From positions 1 to 35,582 of the forward strand of contig CANFNX010000010.1 in assembly GCA_947448495.1 (NCBI GenBank): a stretch of DNA of 35,582 nucleotides, given 5' to 3'. The notes beneath the pieces were generated by a model, which saw nothing but the letters and a program-made list of their open reading frames with translations, did not search any database and had not been told where the DNA came from. Position 1 is the stretch's first letter. Each line of letters opens with the position of its first letter. Of this stretch, positions 16,410 through 24,486 are shown piece after piece. The DNA is from Bacteriovoracaceae bacterium. GTDB lineage: Bacteria; Bdellovibrionota; Bacteriovoracia; Bacteriovoracales; Bacteriovoracaceae. The position numbers and the translations under genes are program-made.

Positions 16410-17087
16410 ATGAAAATAATGACAGTTATGCTTTGCTTACTTATGATCTCCTCCTGTGGGAGAGTGGAAGTCGCTGCAACAAATGGTGTTGGGGACTTTA
16501 AGAATTTAAGCTCTCTCACGATTGATCAGAATCAGATGAGTGCCATTTCTACCTTGTGCCAATCTCTAACGAGAAAAAATACTGCGCTACCTGCACTTGT
16601 CAACACACCATATGTGTTCTCATACAGCTCAAAAAAATGCAGTGATTCAGGAATTTCTGCAGCTGCCGATGTTGCAACAACACTTCAAAATTTGGGGAAT
16701 AGCTACAAATTTCTTCAGGCCAATGGTTCAACTTTTTATTTTGGTGAAGTGGAAACTCCAACAAGCGGATCCTTAAGTCGTATCTGTCAACAAATGGCGG
16801 ATACGGGTGGTCTTACAAATCCTATAGTCTCCGGAAGTGAAGTCCTCTTTATCACTGCTGGTATCGCTGGTGTTGACTGTCCACCTGTTGATAATGAATC
16901 TTGTCTTTTCTTAGAAAAAGGAACAAGTGATGGTAATGGACTTGCTAAAATTCATACCAAACAATGGATTCGCTTTAACACGAAGATAAGTTCAGGAAGA
17001 GATGGCTTTTTCACTTATCAAAAACAGATCACATCAAAAGGTTGTAATGAAGGTGCTTTTTCTGTCAACCAGGCCATCCTTAAATAA
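16410..17087 (+). CDS. Putative lipoprotein, unknown function
   Basis: A 225-residue protein with a signal sequence ending in the lipobox ISSC (Cys16). The mature chain is Ser/Thr/Asn-rich with several cysteines (LCQS, KKCSD, RICQQ, DCPP, ESCLF, KGCNE), suggesting a disulfide-stabilised periplasmic or surface domain. No family was recognised. It follows another lipoprotein gene by 5 bases and overlaps the 3' end of the convergent secreted-protein gene by 8 bases. Confidence 0.65.
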   Translation: MKIMTVMLCLLMISSCGRVEVAATNGVGDFKNLSSLTIDQNQMSAISTLCQSLTRKNTALPALVNTPYVFSYSSKKCSDSGISAAADVATTLQNLGNSYKFLQANGSTFYFGEVETPTSGSLSRICQQMADTGGLTNPIVSGSEVLFITAGIAGVDCPPVDNESCLFLEKGTSDGNGLAKIHTKQWIRFNTKISSGRDGFFTYQKQITSKGCNEGAFSVNQAILK

Positions 17088-17880
17088 AACATCCTTGAGA
17101 ATATCTCACTTTTAGGATCTTTTTCGTGTCTGCCTCCATGACAGTCTTGCAATAATAATACATAAAAACGTTTGTGGGTTTCGCTTTTTCTCCAGGACAC
17201 TCAATTTCTTGTCTATATTCTTCCCACTGACTTAATTGAGTCATATCAATAGAGGCTATCTTCCATTCGCCCTTAGGATTAATGGCAAGAGCATAGTACA
17301 AATCATTATCTTCTCTGAGAACATAGAGCTCCTTATTTTTAATAAATAGGACCTGATCTCCCAAAGGTAAAAGATAAGTCTCCGGGCCCGAATCATAAAA
17401 TACAGTCACTGGTTGAGGCATGAGATGATCGATCACTGGTAGCTCGATTTGAGATTGATCCCTCCATATCAAAGCTTTGGTTGTTGAGAGGGACTTAATA
17501 AAAAGTGTCGCTCTTAGAATCTTTTCACCTGACTTGGGATTATGCTCTTTGCAGTTTGAACTGTGAATGGCAGGTCGAAAACTTGCTTGAGCTTTATGAG
17601 TCGTATAGATCTCAACTGGAATACCGTACTTTGATCTATAAAGTTCGAGAGCTGGACCCACTTTTGTTGAATCGTTGAGGGCCTTTAATCTCTTAATCAT
17701 CTCTTTCCAGTTATTTAGCATATGACCCATGATTTGATCACACTCAGAATTTTCTGGGCACCCTTTAAACTCGTGATCAAAGTCTTCAATCGACTGAGGA
17801 TTTGGAAGAACTTCAATTCTCGGTTTGTTTTGAGCTTGGGCCTCAAAAGTGAGCAATAATAGCAATAAAGTTATCCGCAT
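17080..17880 (-). CDS. Secreted protein, unknown function
   Basis: A 266-residue protein starting with MRITLLLLLLTFEAQAQ, a short Sec signal peptide (cleavage after AQA). I took the ATG at 17880, with AGGA seven bases upstream, because the extra 41 residues available from 18003 are not signal-like and run over the promoter region of the lysine-rich protein gene. Mature features include paired cysteines (CPENSECDQ), a CKEHNPKSGE segment and a C-terminal CFI. No domain was recognised. It is divergent from the lysine-rich protein gene. Confidence 0.68.
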   Translation of the reverse strand: MRITLLLLLLTFEAQAQNKPRIEVLPNPQSIEDFDHEFKGCPENSECDQIMGHMLNNWKEMIKRLKALNDSTKVGPALELYRSKYGIPVEIYTTHKAQASFRPAIHSSNCKEHNPKSGEKILRATLFIKSLSTTKALIWRDQSQIELPVIDHLMPQPVTVFYDSGPETYLLPLGDQVLFIKNKELYVLREDNDLYYALAINPKGEWKIASIDMTQLSQWEEYRQEIECPGEKAKPTNVFMYYYCKTVMEADTKKILKVRYSQGCFI

Positions 17881-17953
17881 GGTGGTTCCTATCGTTTGAA
17901 AAAAAGATTCTTTTATTATAGACTGAGTCGAATTGATACATTGAGGAGGATTT

Positions 17954-18076
17954 ATGAAAAAACTTAAAAAGTCACGCCCAGCTAAAAAGGCATCTAAGAA
18001 CAAAAAAAGCGGAGTTAAGCTTAAGCGCCTAGCTCGTAAGAAAAAACTTCTTAAAGGTCATAAGAAAGGTAAATAA
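17954..18076 (+). CDS. 40-residue lysine-rich protein
   Basis: A very small gene with strong expression signals. GAGGAGG lies at ideal distance before ATG 17954, and a perfect GC-rich terminator follows 10 bases after the stop. The product has 18 Lys, 3 Arg, one His and no acidic residue in 40 positions; examples are MKKLKKSRPAKKASKNKK and RLARKKKLLKGHKKGK. Such composition fits an RNA- or DNA-binding protein: a ribosome-associated small protein or a histone-H1-like compaction factor. I do not recognise an exact family, and it is clearly not bL34, bL36 or bTHX by sequence. An AT-rich TATTATAGA upstream (17914-17922) may be the -10 region. Being a real gene is well supported; the role is open. 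Confidence 0.75.
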   Translation: MKKLKKSRPAKKASKNKKSGVKLKRLARKKKLLKGHKKGK

Positions 18077-18086
18077 TCTTTCCTGA

Positions 18087-18115
18087 AAAGGCCCTCGCAA
18101 GAGGGCCTTTTTGTT
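18087..18115 (+). terminator. Rho-independent terminator after the lysine-rich protein gene
   Basis: Perfect 10-bp stem AAAGGCCCTC / GAGGGCCTTT (18087-18096 with 18101-18110) closed by a GCAA tetraloop and followed by Ts. It ends the transcript of the 40-residue gene. Confidence 0.92.
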
Positions 18116-18197
18116 TGCGCAGTTTGTAAAGTTCTTGAAAGTCCATTAAAGCGTCAGTTTCATGACAATCAAATATACTAGATATAGTGTTTTTCGT

Positions 18198-18227
18198 TTG
18201 ACGGGTCGATTCTTTGACTGGTTTAAT
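18198..18227 (+). promoter_or_regulatory. Candidate promoter of a small transcript
   Basis: TTGACG (18198-18203), an 18-base spacer and TTTAAT (18222-18227), each 5 of 6 to consensus. It lies between two plus-strand terminators with no plus-strand gene in between. Confidence 0.4.
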
Positions 18228-18233
18228 GATTTT

Positions 18234-18312
18234 ATTAACTCTTAAAAATGAATTTGAAAGAGATTTAATTCCTGCACACACACATGAAAGCCTCCGAATG
18301 GAGGCTTTTTTT
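18234..18312 (+). ncRNA. Candidate small RNA
   Basis: A stretch of about 80 bases between a good promoter candidate and a strong plus-strand terminator, with no credible open reading frame; the only ATG frame gives six codons. The promoter-terminator arrangement is what an intergenic small RNA gene looks like, and its 3' end would be the terminator hairpin. It would face the minus-strand gene ending at 18316 without overlapping it. It could instead be leftover terminator sequence serving read-through. Existence is inferred only. Confidence 0.35.
18287..18312 (+). terminator. Rho-independent terminator
   Basis: Nine-bp stem AAAGCCTCC / GGAGGCTTT (18287-18295 with 18300-18308), GAAT loop, followed by a run of Ts on the plus strand. 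It might also stop the convergent minus-strand gene, but the T-run in that direction is only three. Confidence 0.9.
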
Positions 18313-18315
18313 ATT

Positions 18316-18585
18316 TTAGTCGTCTTTATCTAACTCATCTAAGGCCTTCTGCTGATCTTCCTTTAATTTCTGCCCCTGCTGAACCTTTTGCAAAATATCT
18401 TGGGCCTGCTCAGGAGTTAAGCTCGGAACGGACGAGGCTGAAGGGGCAGGTCCTGATGAAGCATGGGGGAGAGAAACAGAACGGGCCGGGGCCATCTTAG
18501 TTTGACTCACTACCGGTGCTTCATCGTCTTGGCCGTAGGCCAGAAAGCTAGCAATGAATAAGCATGCAAATAATAAAGCTCTCAT
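18316..18585 (-). CDS. Small secreted protein, unknown function
   Basis: An 89-residue protein with a signal peptide (cleavage after AYG, about residue 18), a Pro/Ala/Ser-rich disordered middle (PHASSGPAPSASSVPSL) and a charged helical tail (TPEQAQDILQKVQQGQKL onward to DKDD). GAGGA precedes the ATG at good spacing. It lies 14 bases after the thioesterase gene and is probably the last gene of that operon. No family was recognised. Confidence 0.65.
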   Translation of the reverse strand: MRALLFACLFIASFLAYGQDDEAPVVSQTKMAPARSVSLPHASSGPAPSASSVPSLTPEQAQDILQKVQQGQKLKEDQQKALDELDKDD

Positions 18586-18599
18586 GCGATGTCCTCTGA

Positions 18600-19088
18600 T
18601 TATGATTTTTGCCTTAAGGAATCTCTTACTGTTTTTTTCATTGAGACTCTTTTCTTAGCATTTTCAAAACGTCTTTTTTCATCCTCACTAACAGGTGAAA
18701 GTGAAGGCACTTCAACAGGTCGACCGAGATCATCTAGGGCGACAAATGTGAGATAAGCTTTTGTGGTTGTGCGAGATTCACCAGTATAGGGATTTTCTGA
18801 GGTCACTTTAACTCCCACAATCATCGAAGTGCGGCCTACGTAGTTGAGAGAAGCCTGTATCAAAACGTGGTAACCCATTTTGATTGGTGCAATGAAATCG
18901 ATATCGTCAATATGGGCCGTAACAACTGGACGTCCGCAGTGACGAGCGGCCACCATGGCAGCTGCAACATCGATCCAGCTCATGACAGTGCCTCCAAAGA
19001 CGGTATTTTGGGGATTTGTGTGATTGGGCATGACCATCTCACGCATTTCAACACTTGAGTCTGAGGGAGTTTTGGGATTTGATTTCAT
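18600..19088 (-). CDS. Acyl-CoA thioesterase (hotdog fold, YciA/BACH type)
   Basis: A cytosolic hotdog-fold enzyme that hydrolyses acyl-CoA. The 162 residues contain the family core NTVFGGTVMSWIDVAAAMVA (about 28-47) with N28 and the catalytic D40, followed by VVTAHIDDIDFIAPIKMG and GESRTTTKAYLTFVALDD, as in YciA and the cytosolic acyl-CoA hydrolases. AGGAAAAT before the ATG overlaps the end of the giant lipoprotein gene, whose stop is only 9 bases upstream. It is the only clear metabolic enzyme in an operon of exported proteins, and its substrate chain length cannot be inferred. Confidence 0.9.
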   Translation of the reverse strand: MKSNPKTPSDSSVEMREMVMPNHTNPQNTVFGGTVMSWIDVAAAMVAARHCGRPVVTAHIDDIDFIAPIKMGYHVLIQASLNYVGRTSMIVGVKVTSENPYTGESRTTTKAYLTFVALDDLGRPVEVPSLSPVSEDEKRRFENAKKRVSMKKTVRDSLRQKS

Positions 19089-19097
19089 ATTTTCCTA

Positions 19098-22000
19098 TCA
19101 GTCTTGGCAGTAAAGATGGTGATTCCATCGAAAACCTAACATGAAGGCAGAGTATCCAACAGCGACACTTGTCCCAGCGTTAGATAATTTCCCTTCGTCA
19201 TTTGAAGAATCTACAATGCCATAAATTTTATCACTTAAATTAGTATTATTACCAACAGGCTCGAGCGGGAATTCTCCAAAAGCTCCACCTTGACGAACTT
19301 TTTTAGAATCACAATAAGCTTGGCCTAGCTTAGAAATCTTAATGTTTACATCGGATGTAAGTCTAGGTTCTCCTGTCAAAAAATTATAATCAGCATCTAC
19401 TAGACCTCCACCTGGTTTATCTGTCCCAACAGCTTCATTAGACACAAAGCGATTGAAATATACCATGAGGTCAGTTCCCGCAGGAAGAGAACAGGTAAAG
19501 GTATTTGTATTTGGGGCCTGAACACCATGGCCAGAGCAGCATTTCGTTTCATCAGAAGTTGTTTTACCAAGTGGAGTACAACATTTGAAATCATTCTCGG
19601 AAAAGACCGGTTCGTGATCTAGACCATAACGATTCGTATAGTAAGAGTTTGTCGTTATGCTGGTGTCAGGATCGGTTAAAGACTGCTGAAATGAATACGT
19701 AGGATCGGTAAAATCAGACACTTTCATATCCGTTACACCAGATTTTTTGAAAAGACCTGGAACGATGCGATCAGAGTTGTCACTACAAGTAATTGGATTG
19801 TAGGAAATTTGTGGAATCCCAGTGAGTTCTAATTTTCCAAGCCTCTGAAGATAATAGGTGTTGGATCCAGGTTTTTTTCGGTTATTTGACCAAGAGCCAG
19901 CAGTGTAAGCGTTGATGAATTTTACACCCATTTTTTTAGATGTTTGACTAGGATTGAAATTCCCATCAATGGCCGGAACGACTTTCACTGTTCTTGTTGT
20001 GGAGTCAAAAGCATAGCAACAATGATCCCCGTCGGAAGTCGAGCACTGACCCGTGCCGTCTGTGGTTGGGGAGATGAGTGTCGTGAGGAGAGAGGATTTT
20101 TTTACACAAGGGTAGTATTCAGTAGTTTCATTGGAAATTTCATACATATGAACTCTCGCAGCAGGGGCCCATTTAGTGGCGTTTCCATCGGCAAGTGAGG
20201 AAATATTGTTATCCCAAGATCTTGAAATAAAGCTCGGTAATTTGACTGAAATATTTCTTCGGCCTGAAGTCTTACCGTTTTGAATAATAATTTCAGAATC
20301 AGCATCGGTACTTTTAGGATAAAAATAAAAATCCCTCATAACAGTAAAATCGATGCCATAAGTTTTATAATGGGATGTGTCTGATCCTGTAGGATAGATA
20401 ATCGGATCAGAGCTTTGGGCAATCTCAGCAAGATCGTCACTGATGGTGTACTGTGCACAAGTTCCATTCGTCAAAGTGGTTGAGTTTTTACAATAGCTAC
20501 TTCGATCTTGATTGGATAATGATGTTGCCTCACCGACAAAGTTATAATCAAAAGAGACATCTTCAGGTTTTGTAAGAAGAGTCGTAGTAGAGTTAATACA
20601 AGCAAAATTCTTTACATCGATATAGACGCGATCTCGCTTAGACCAATCGTTAGAGCCATCTGAGAATTTTCTGATCCAACCTCCACCACAGCAAGACTCA
20701 GAATTTGCCTCACTTAAAGTTTTCCATTGGTAAGGCGTCATTACATTTGAACCGTAGGCCGAAGTTAATGACGAGCCAGACTTGTCTTGAAACGCTGTCA
20801 GACCAGGGCGCGACGCTGTCCCAAGATTTTCAACTGTCGCAAGTCGCGAATAGCGTAAGGGATCATTAGGTGCCAGGCCTGGTGCAAGTGTTGTTTTAAG
20901 ACCAAAACTCACTTTATCATAAGTGTCGTCAGTTGTTGTTGAATTCGTGTTGGAAGAACTATTGGGATTTACATTGGTAGGTATAAAGCTTGTATAAGTC
21001 GTTAGATCGCTGCCAATCTCACGGCAACAGCGATTCTTGTTCATGTTAAAAGCTTTATACTTGAGAGAGTCAAGCGGTGAGGGCTTCGCATCTCCCTGTC
21101 CACAGACAAGATATTCTGAATAATATTTTTTCTCAGCTTCATTACCAAAATAATCAGTATTGTAGTTTGAAGCTTGATCCGCATGCAGTTTATTAGGACC
21201 ACAATCTAGATCTGTGTGACAAACCTGACCTGCTCTGCGAAGACAAGCATCTCTGGCAAAAGTAGGCTCAATCGCAGTTTGAAGGTTTAATGGCTTTGAT
21301 TCAATAGACTTAAACGGAGAGACGCTTAATAAATTATCAGCCGAATTATTTAAAGAGATATTTTTATAAAGTGAATCAAGACCGCAAGAGTTTTGATTTC
21401 TTGCTCGATCTTGATAACCGGTGAGCGAAAATGTCGATGTTAAAAATTCATAATTTCCCTCAGGTCCAACGACTGGACATGAAGAGTATCGATAATTGGA
21501 AAAAAGACCAGCGTTACAAGAGCCGATTTGGCTGATGAAATCTGATCTCAAAGAAGGATCAGGAGTTTTCAATTGTTCGTAGGGGTTGTACATCGTTAAC
21601 TGTGTTGTTGTTTCCGGAAGCGCTTTGCCAGGTAAGCATAGACCTGTATAACCGTTAGAGGTCGTTGTGTTTTGGGCCATGTTTTGAGTCAGTGCAAGTC
21701 GAATATCATTAGGTAAACTTGTAGTCAGAGATGAGGCGACATAGCTTAAGGGGCGTCCAAGAACATTGGCATCTTTCCCGAAGAAATGATTGTTGGCGAC
21801 AGGGAGATCTTCAAGATTCGAAGCGTAACGGGATACTTTTGAGTTGAATGCTGCACTTGAACTCACATTTGCACAGTAGAAGTTGGGAGCGCAGCTTAAC
21901 TTTTTTCTTAAATTTAAATCAGCGATGGCAGTGAGATTTTGAGCACAAAGGGAGCCAGAACCTCTATAAACACATCTTTTAGTGGAAGAAGAAGGAAATC

Positions 22001-24299
22001 GTTTTTGGGCAAGGATCTGATCAATCGTAACAGCCGTCGCAACTCCTGCCTTTTCTTTTGCCTCAGAATCAAATTCTGGCAGTAATGTTTTTGTCGTTTG
22101 GACATCCGCGCACATGTATTCCCAGCCAAGCCGAGTAATACAATCTGTATCTGTAGAACACATATGATTGGATTGACAGTTACCAGCTTCATTTTGGTAA
22201 GGATGGTAGTTGTGATACTGAGGATCATAATCCACTTGAGCTGCTTGAGTGATTCCATCATAGGCCTGAACGTTCACTACATGAAGTGTAGGATTGGCCA
22301 GATCTGCGAAAGGGGCATTAATCGCTAGGAAAAGTTTTGTAGATGTTGATCTCACAATTCTTCCTTTTCCGACAGCAAACCATGTCACTCCATCGAAAGA
22401 TCCGATAAGAGCACCTTTGTTGAAACCAAACCAATCCCTTTGGTACCCATTCGCGTAAAGCGCAGCCTGTGTCTTTAATCTCTCCAGACGCTGGGTTTGT
22501 ACATCTGAGTAGGCCTTGTGGGAAAAAGGAATCATGGTTGGAGGAATCCAGCAGGCCCTCCCAAAAATTGTATCTTCGTAATTCCCGCCAGTCGTATTAT
22601 AATCAAACCCATCCCGAGTCGTAGAATGACCCACGGCCTGGAGTCCACTCCCATAAGCAGATGTTGGATAAGCTGAGAACGAGGAGAACCAAGAGTCTTT
22701 ATTGCAAGTTGGACAAGGACTATAAAAACCCGAAATGGTAGAAATTTGATAAACTTGATCTAGTTCTATTTTCACCATTTTTGCCGGAAGGGCCTTATCA
22801 AGCGTAACATTCATTTGTCCTAAAATAGAATTCATTCCAAAAGTTTCTTGTGAAGGTAAAACTTTGCCTTCATCTAAGTAGGAAAATGCGTCACCTTCCT
22901 GAGTCGCATTCCCAGAGCATGTTGTACTGCTTGAATATTCATCGCCACATCCAGAAAAGAAGCGATGAGGAGCACTCCTCGAGTTCACAGAAACAGTTTG
23001 TTGCAGAGGAACTGCTTGAGATATGACTGGAGGAGTATAGCAATCAATCCGATTAGGTAAACCTGAGCTTTCAAAATAATTGACTGAATATTCGTAAGCG
23101 GGACAAAAAGCAACCATATCATTAAGTGTCGTTTTCGAGCAGCCGCAATTCTGATACAGCCTTTTCGCCACATTTAAATAATTCATATTAGAAGTCGGGT
23201 CAGCATTATTACGGCATTCAATATCTGTTGGATAAAGCGTTGAGGGATTATTTGCAATGTCTGGAATATCTAGGTCATCTGGAAAAAAATTTAGACCTGT
23301 TAGTAAGTCCTGATGAAAGGTTGCACCAGTTTTATATTTTTTCATGTGCTCAACACAGAAATAATCTTTTTTTAATTGCGTAAGTCCTTGCTCATAACTT
23401 CCAGAAGTTTGGCCAGTAGAAGTATTGGGCACCGATGCTCCACAAATGTAATAGAGTTGTGGATAATTAAGATAGGCCAAAGGGTTATTGAATCTTTCTT
23501 GCTCAGCTGCCTGAAGTTGTGAGGAATATAATGTCGTAGCGGTAGGCCTCACTGATCCATCTGTTATACATTGATTATCTAAACAACAGTCAAAGCCTCG
23601 TGCGATACATTGAGATTTTGAGCAGGTTCCTGAATTATTGGTTGAAATATTGTTAGGATTCACACTCAGTGCAAGTGTGCTTAAATTTATTTGAGCACCA
23701 GTTAATTGTTTAAGATCCAAGGGCGTTTTTTTAAATAAAAGAATTGTTCCTGAGGCAAGAACATTTGAGCAGTTACTACATAGTTGAGAAGGATCATAGG
23801 TCGAATGAGAGACCATAGTTGTATCTGCAACAAATCCTCCATTTGCATCTACGACCATCAGAGGGGCCGTACTACAAATGGATTGAGAATTGCTCAAGTC
23901 ATTAAAATCTGCCCTAAGAATTTTTACCGTCCTCTTGGCAGTGAAGTCATAAAATGAGATGGGTACCACTCGTGTGCGGAGTTCATATTTTAAACCATTA
24001 AGTGAATAACGACTTACTAAGCAATAATCCTCAGAGAAATTTCCCGATGTATTTAAAAAAAGTTCAACGTCTTTACCTGTGATATAGGCATTATTCAGAT
24101 TTGAAGCATTCACTGTAATTGTTGTTGAGAGATCGCCTAGGAAGTTCCATTGGGTCGGAGACTCTGGAATTGTTGATGTTGTTGAATTACTATTTGGATT
24201 GGTGCTGGTAGAGTCACCAGATAAATTTCCCTGACTCACCTGAGATTGCGGCAAGCAAGCGACTAATAAGAATAAGAGTATTAAGTACCTAACATCCAT
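19098..24299 (-). CDS. Giant cysteine-rich lipoprotein (1733 residues), unknown function
   Basis: I do not recognise a family over the full length. The signal peptide ends in the lipobox LVAC (Cys15), then a long Asn/Ser/Thr-rich linker (about 16-50), so a very large lipid-anchored protein on the periplasmic or outer surface is expected. Cysteine-dense modules recur along the chain: CSKSQCIARGFDCC (226-239), a CSTDTDC module near 710, a CHTDLDC module near 1030, and CC-containing segments (NRCCREIG, ESCCGGGW, DHCCYAFD, KCCTPLG, KCCSGHG) in the last 650 residues. The C-x-T-D-x-D-C pattern recalls short extracellular disulfide-rich repeats. Asn/Ser/Thr content is high and there is no membrane span. 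GAGGGAA precedes the ATG. It sits in an operon downstream of another large secreted protein. Confidence 0.8.
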   Translation of the reverse strand: MDVRYLILLFLLVACLPQSQVSQGNLSGDSTSTNPNSNSTTSTIPESPTQWNFLGDLSTTITVNASNLNNAYITGKDVELFLNTSGNFSEDYCLVSRYSLNGLKYELRTRVVPISFYDFTAKRTVKILRADFNDLSNSQSICSTAPLMVVDANGGFVADTTMVSHSTYDPSQLCSNCSNVLASGTILLFKKTPLDLKQLTGAQINLSTLALSVNPNNISTNNSGTCSKSQCIARGFDCCLDNQCITDGSVRPTATTLYSSQLQAAEQERFNNPLAYLNYPQLYYICGASVPNTSTGQTSGSYEQGLTQLKKDYFCVEHMKKYKTGATFHQDLLTGLNFFPDDLDIPDIANNPSTLYPTDIECRNNADPTSNMNYLNVAKRLYQNCGCSKTTLNDMVAFCPAYEYSVNYFESSGLPNRIDCYTPPVISQAVPLQQTVSVNSRSAPHRFFSGCGDEYSSSTTCSGNATQEGDAFSYLDEGKVLPSQETFGMNSILGQMNVTLDKALPAKMVKIELDQVYQISTISGFYSPCPTCNKDSWFSSFSAYPTSAYGSGLQAVGHSTTRDGFDYNTTGGNYEDTIFGRACWIPPTMIPFSHKAYSDVQTQRLERLKTQAALYANGYQRDWFGFNKGALIGSFDGVTWFAVGKGRIVRSTSTKLFLAINAPFADLANPTLHVVNVQAYDGITQAAQVDYDPQYHNYHPYQNEAGNCQSNHMCSTDTDCITRLGWEYMCADVQTTKTLLPEFDSEAKEKAGVATAVTIDQILAQKRFPSSSTKRCVYRGSGSLCAQNLTAIADLNLRKKLSCAPNFYCANVSSSAAFNSKVSRYASNLEDLPVANNHFFGKDANVLGRPLSYVASSLTTSLPNDIRLALTQNMAQNTTTSNGYTGLCLPGKALPETTTQLTMYNPYEQLKTPDPSLRSDFISQIGSCNAGLFSNYRYSSCPVVGPEGNYEFLTSTFSLTGYQDRARNQNSCGLDSLYKNISLNNSADNLLSVSPFKSIESKPLNLQTAIEPTFARDACLRRAGQVCHTDLDCGPNKLHADQASNYNTDYFGNEAEKKYYSEYLVCGQGDAKPSPLDSLKYKAFNMNKNRCCREIGSDLTTYTSFIPTNVNPNSSSNTNSTTTDDTYDKVSFGLKTTLAPGLAPNDPLRYSRLATVENLGTASRPGLTAFQDKSGSSLTSAYGSNVMTPYQWKTLSEANSESCCGGGWIRKFSDGSNDWSKRDRVYIDVKNFACINSTTTLLTKPEDVSFDYNFVGEATSLSNQDRSSYCKNSTTLTNGTCAQYTISDDLAEIAQSSDPIIYPTGSDTSHYKTYGIDFTVMRDFYFYPKSTDADSEIIIQNGKTSGRRNISVKLPSFISRSWDNNISSLADGNATKWAPAARVHMYEISNETTEYYPCVKKSSLLTTLISPTTDGTGQCSTSDGDHCCYAFDSTTRTVKVVPAIDGNFNPSQTSKKMGVKFINAYTAGSWSNNRKKPGSNTYYLQRLGKLELTGIPQISYNPITCSDNSDRIVPGLFKKSGVTDMKVSDFTDPTYSFQQSLTDPDTSITTNSYYTNRYGLDHEPVFSENDFKCCTPLGKTTSDETKCCSGHGVQAPNTNTFTCSLPAGTDLMVYFNRFVSNEAVGTDKPGGGLVDADYNFLTGEPRLTSDVNIKISKLGQAYCDSKKVRQGGAFGEFPLEPVGNNTNLSDKIYGIVDSSNDEGKLSNAGTSVAVGYSAFMLGFRWNHHLYCQD

Positions 24300-24486
24300 G
24301 TGTACAATTTCCCTCTCTCATTTTCGGAATTTCGTCAGTTTATCTTAATTGTAGGACAGGTTGGGGTAAACTTTGCCAGTGTCCTGGTGGTTGATTGTAA
24401 GTGTTTAATATTACGACTGAGCGAGGAAAAGGGTTGACCCATCGGACGCCAAGGCTGCCAATTTAAATAATCAAGTTTATGGTTGT
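24300..24486 (-). other. Intergenic gap with coding-like remnant of the upstream gene's 3' end
   Basis: This 187-base gap shows coding-like traces on the minus strand. In the frame of the upstream gene, beyond its stop, the translation contains YNQPPGHWQSLPQP (near 24400-24360), echoing that gene's own end, YFNYPPGH. In another frame it reads LDYLNWQPWRPMGQPF. The bases AGTGTCCTGG occur at both places on the plus strand. It may be a decayed longer C-terminus or a partial duplication. Confidence 0.35.

Noticed and set aside
18051-18281. Minus-strand frame of 76 codons
   Set aside because: It crosses the terminator of the lysine-rich gene, has no ribosome site and no recognisable sequence.
21914-22328. 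Overlapping frames on both strands inside the giant lipoprotein gene
   Set aside because: They are shadows of the 1733-residue frame, with no ribosome sites or domain signs.
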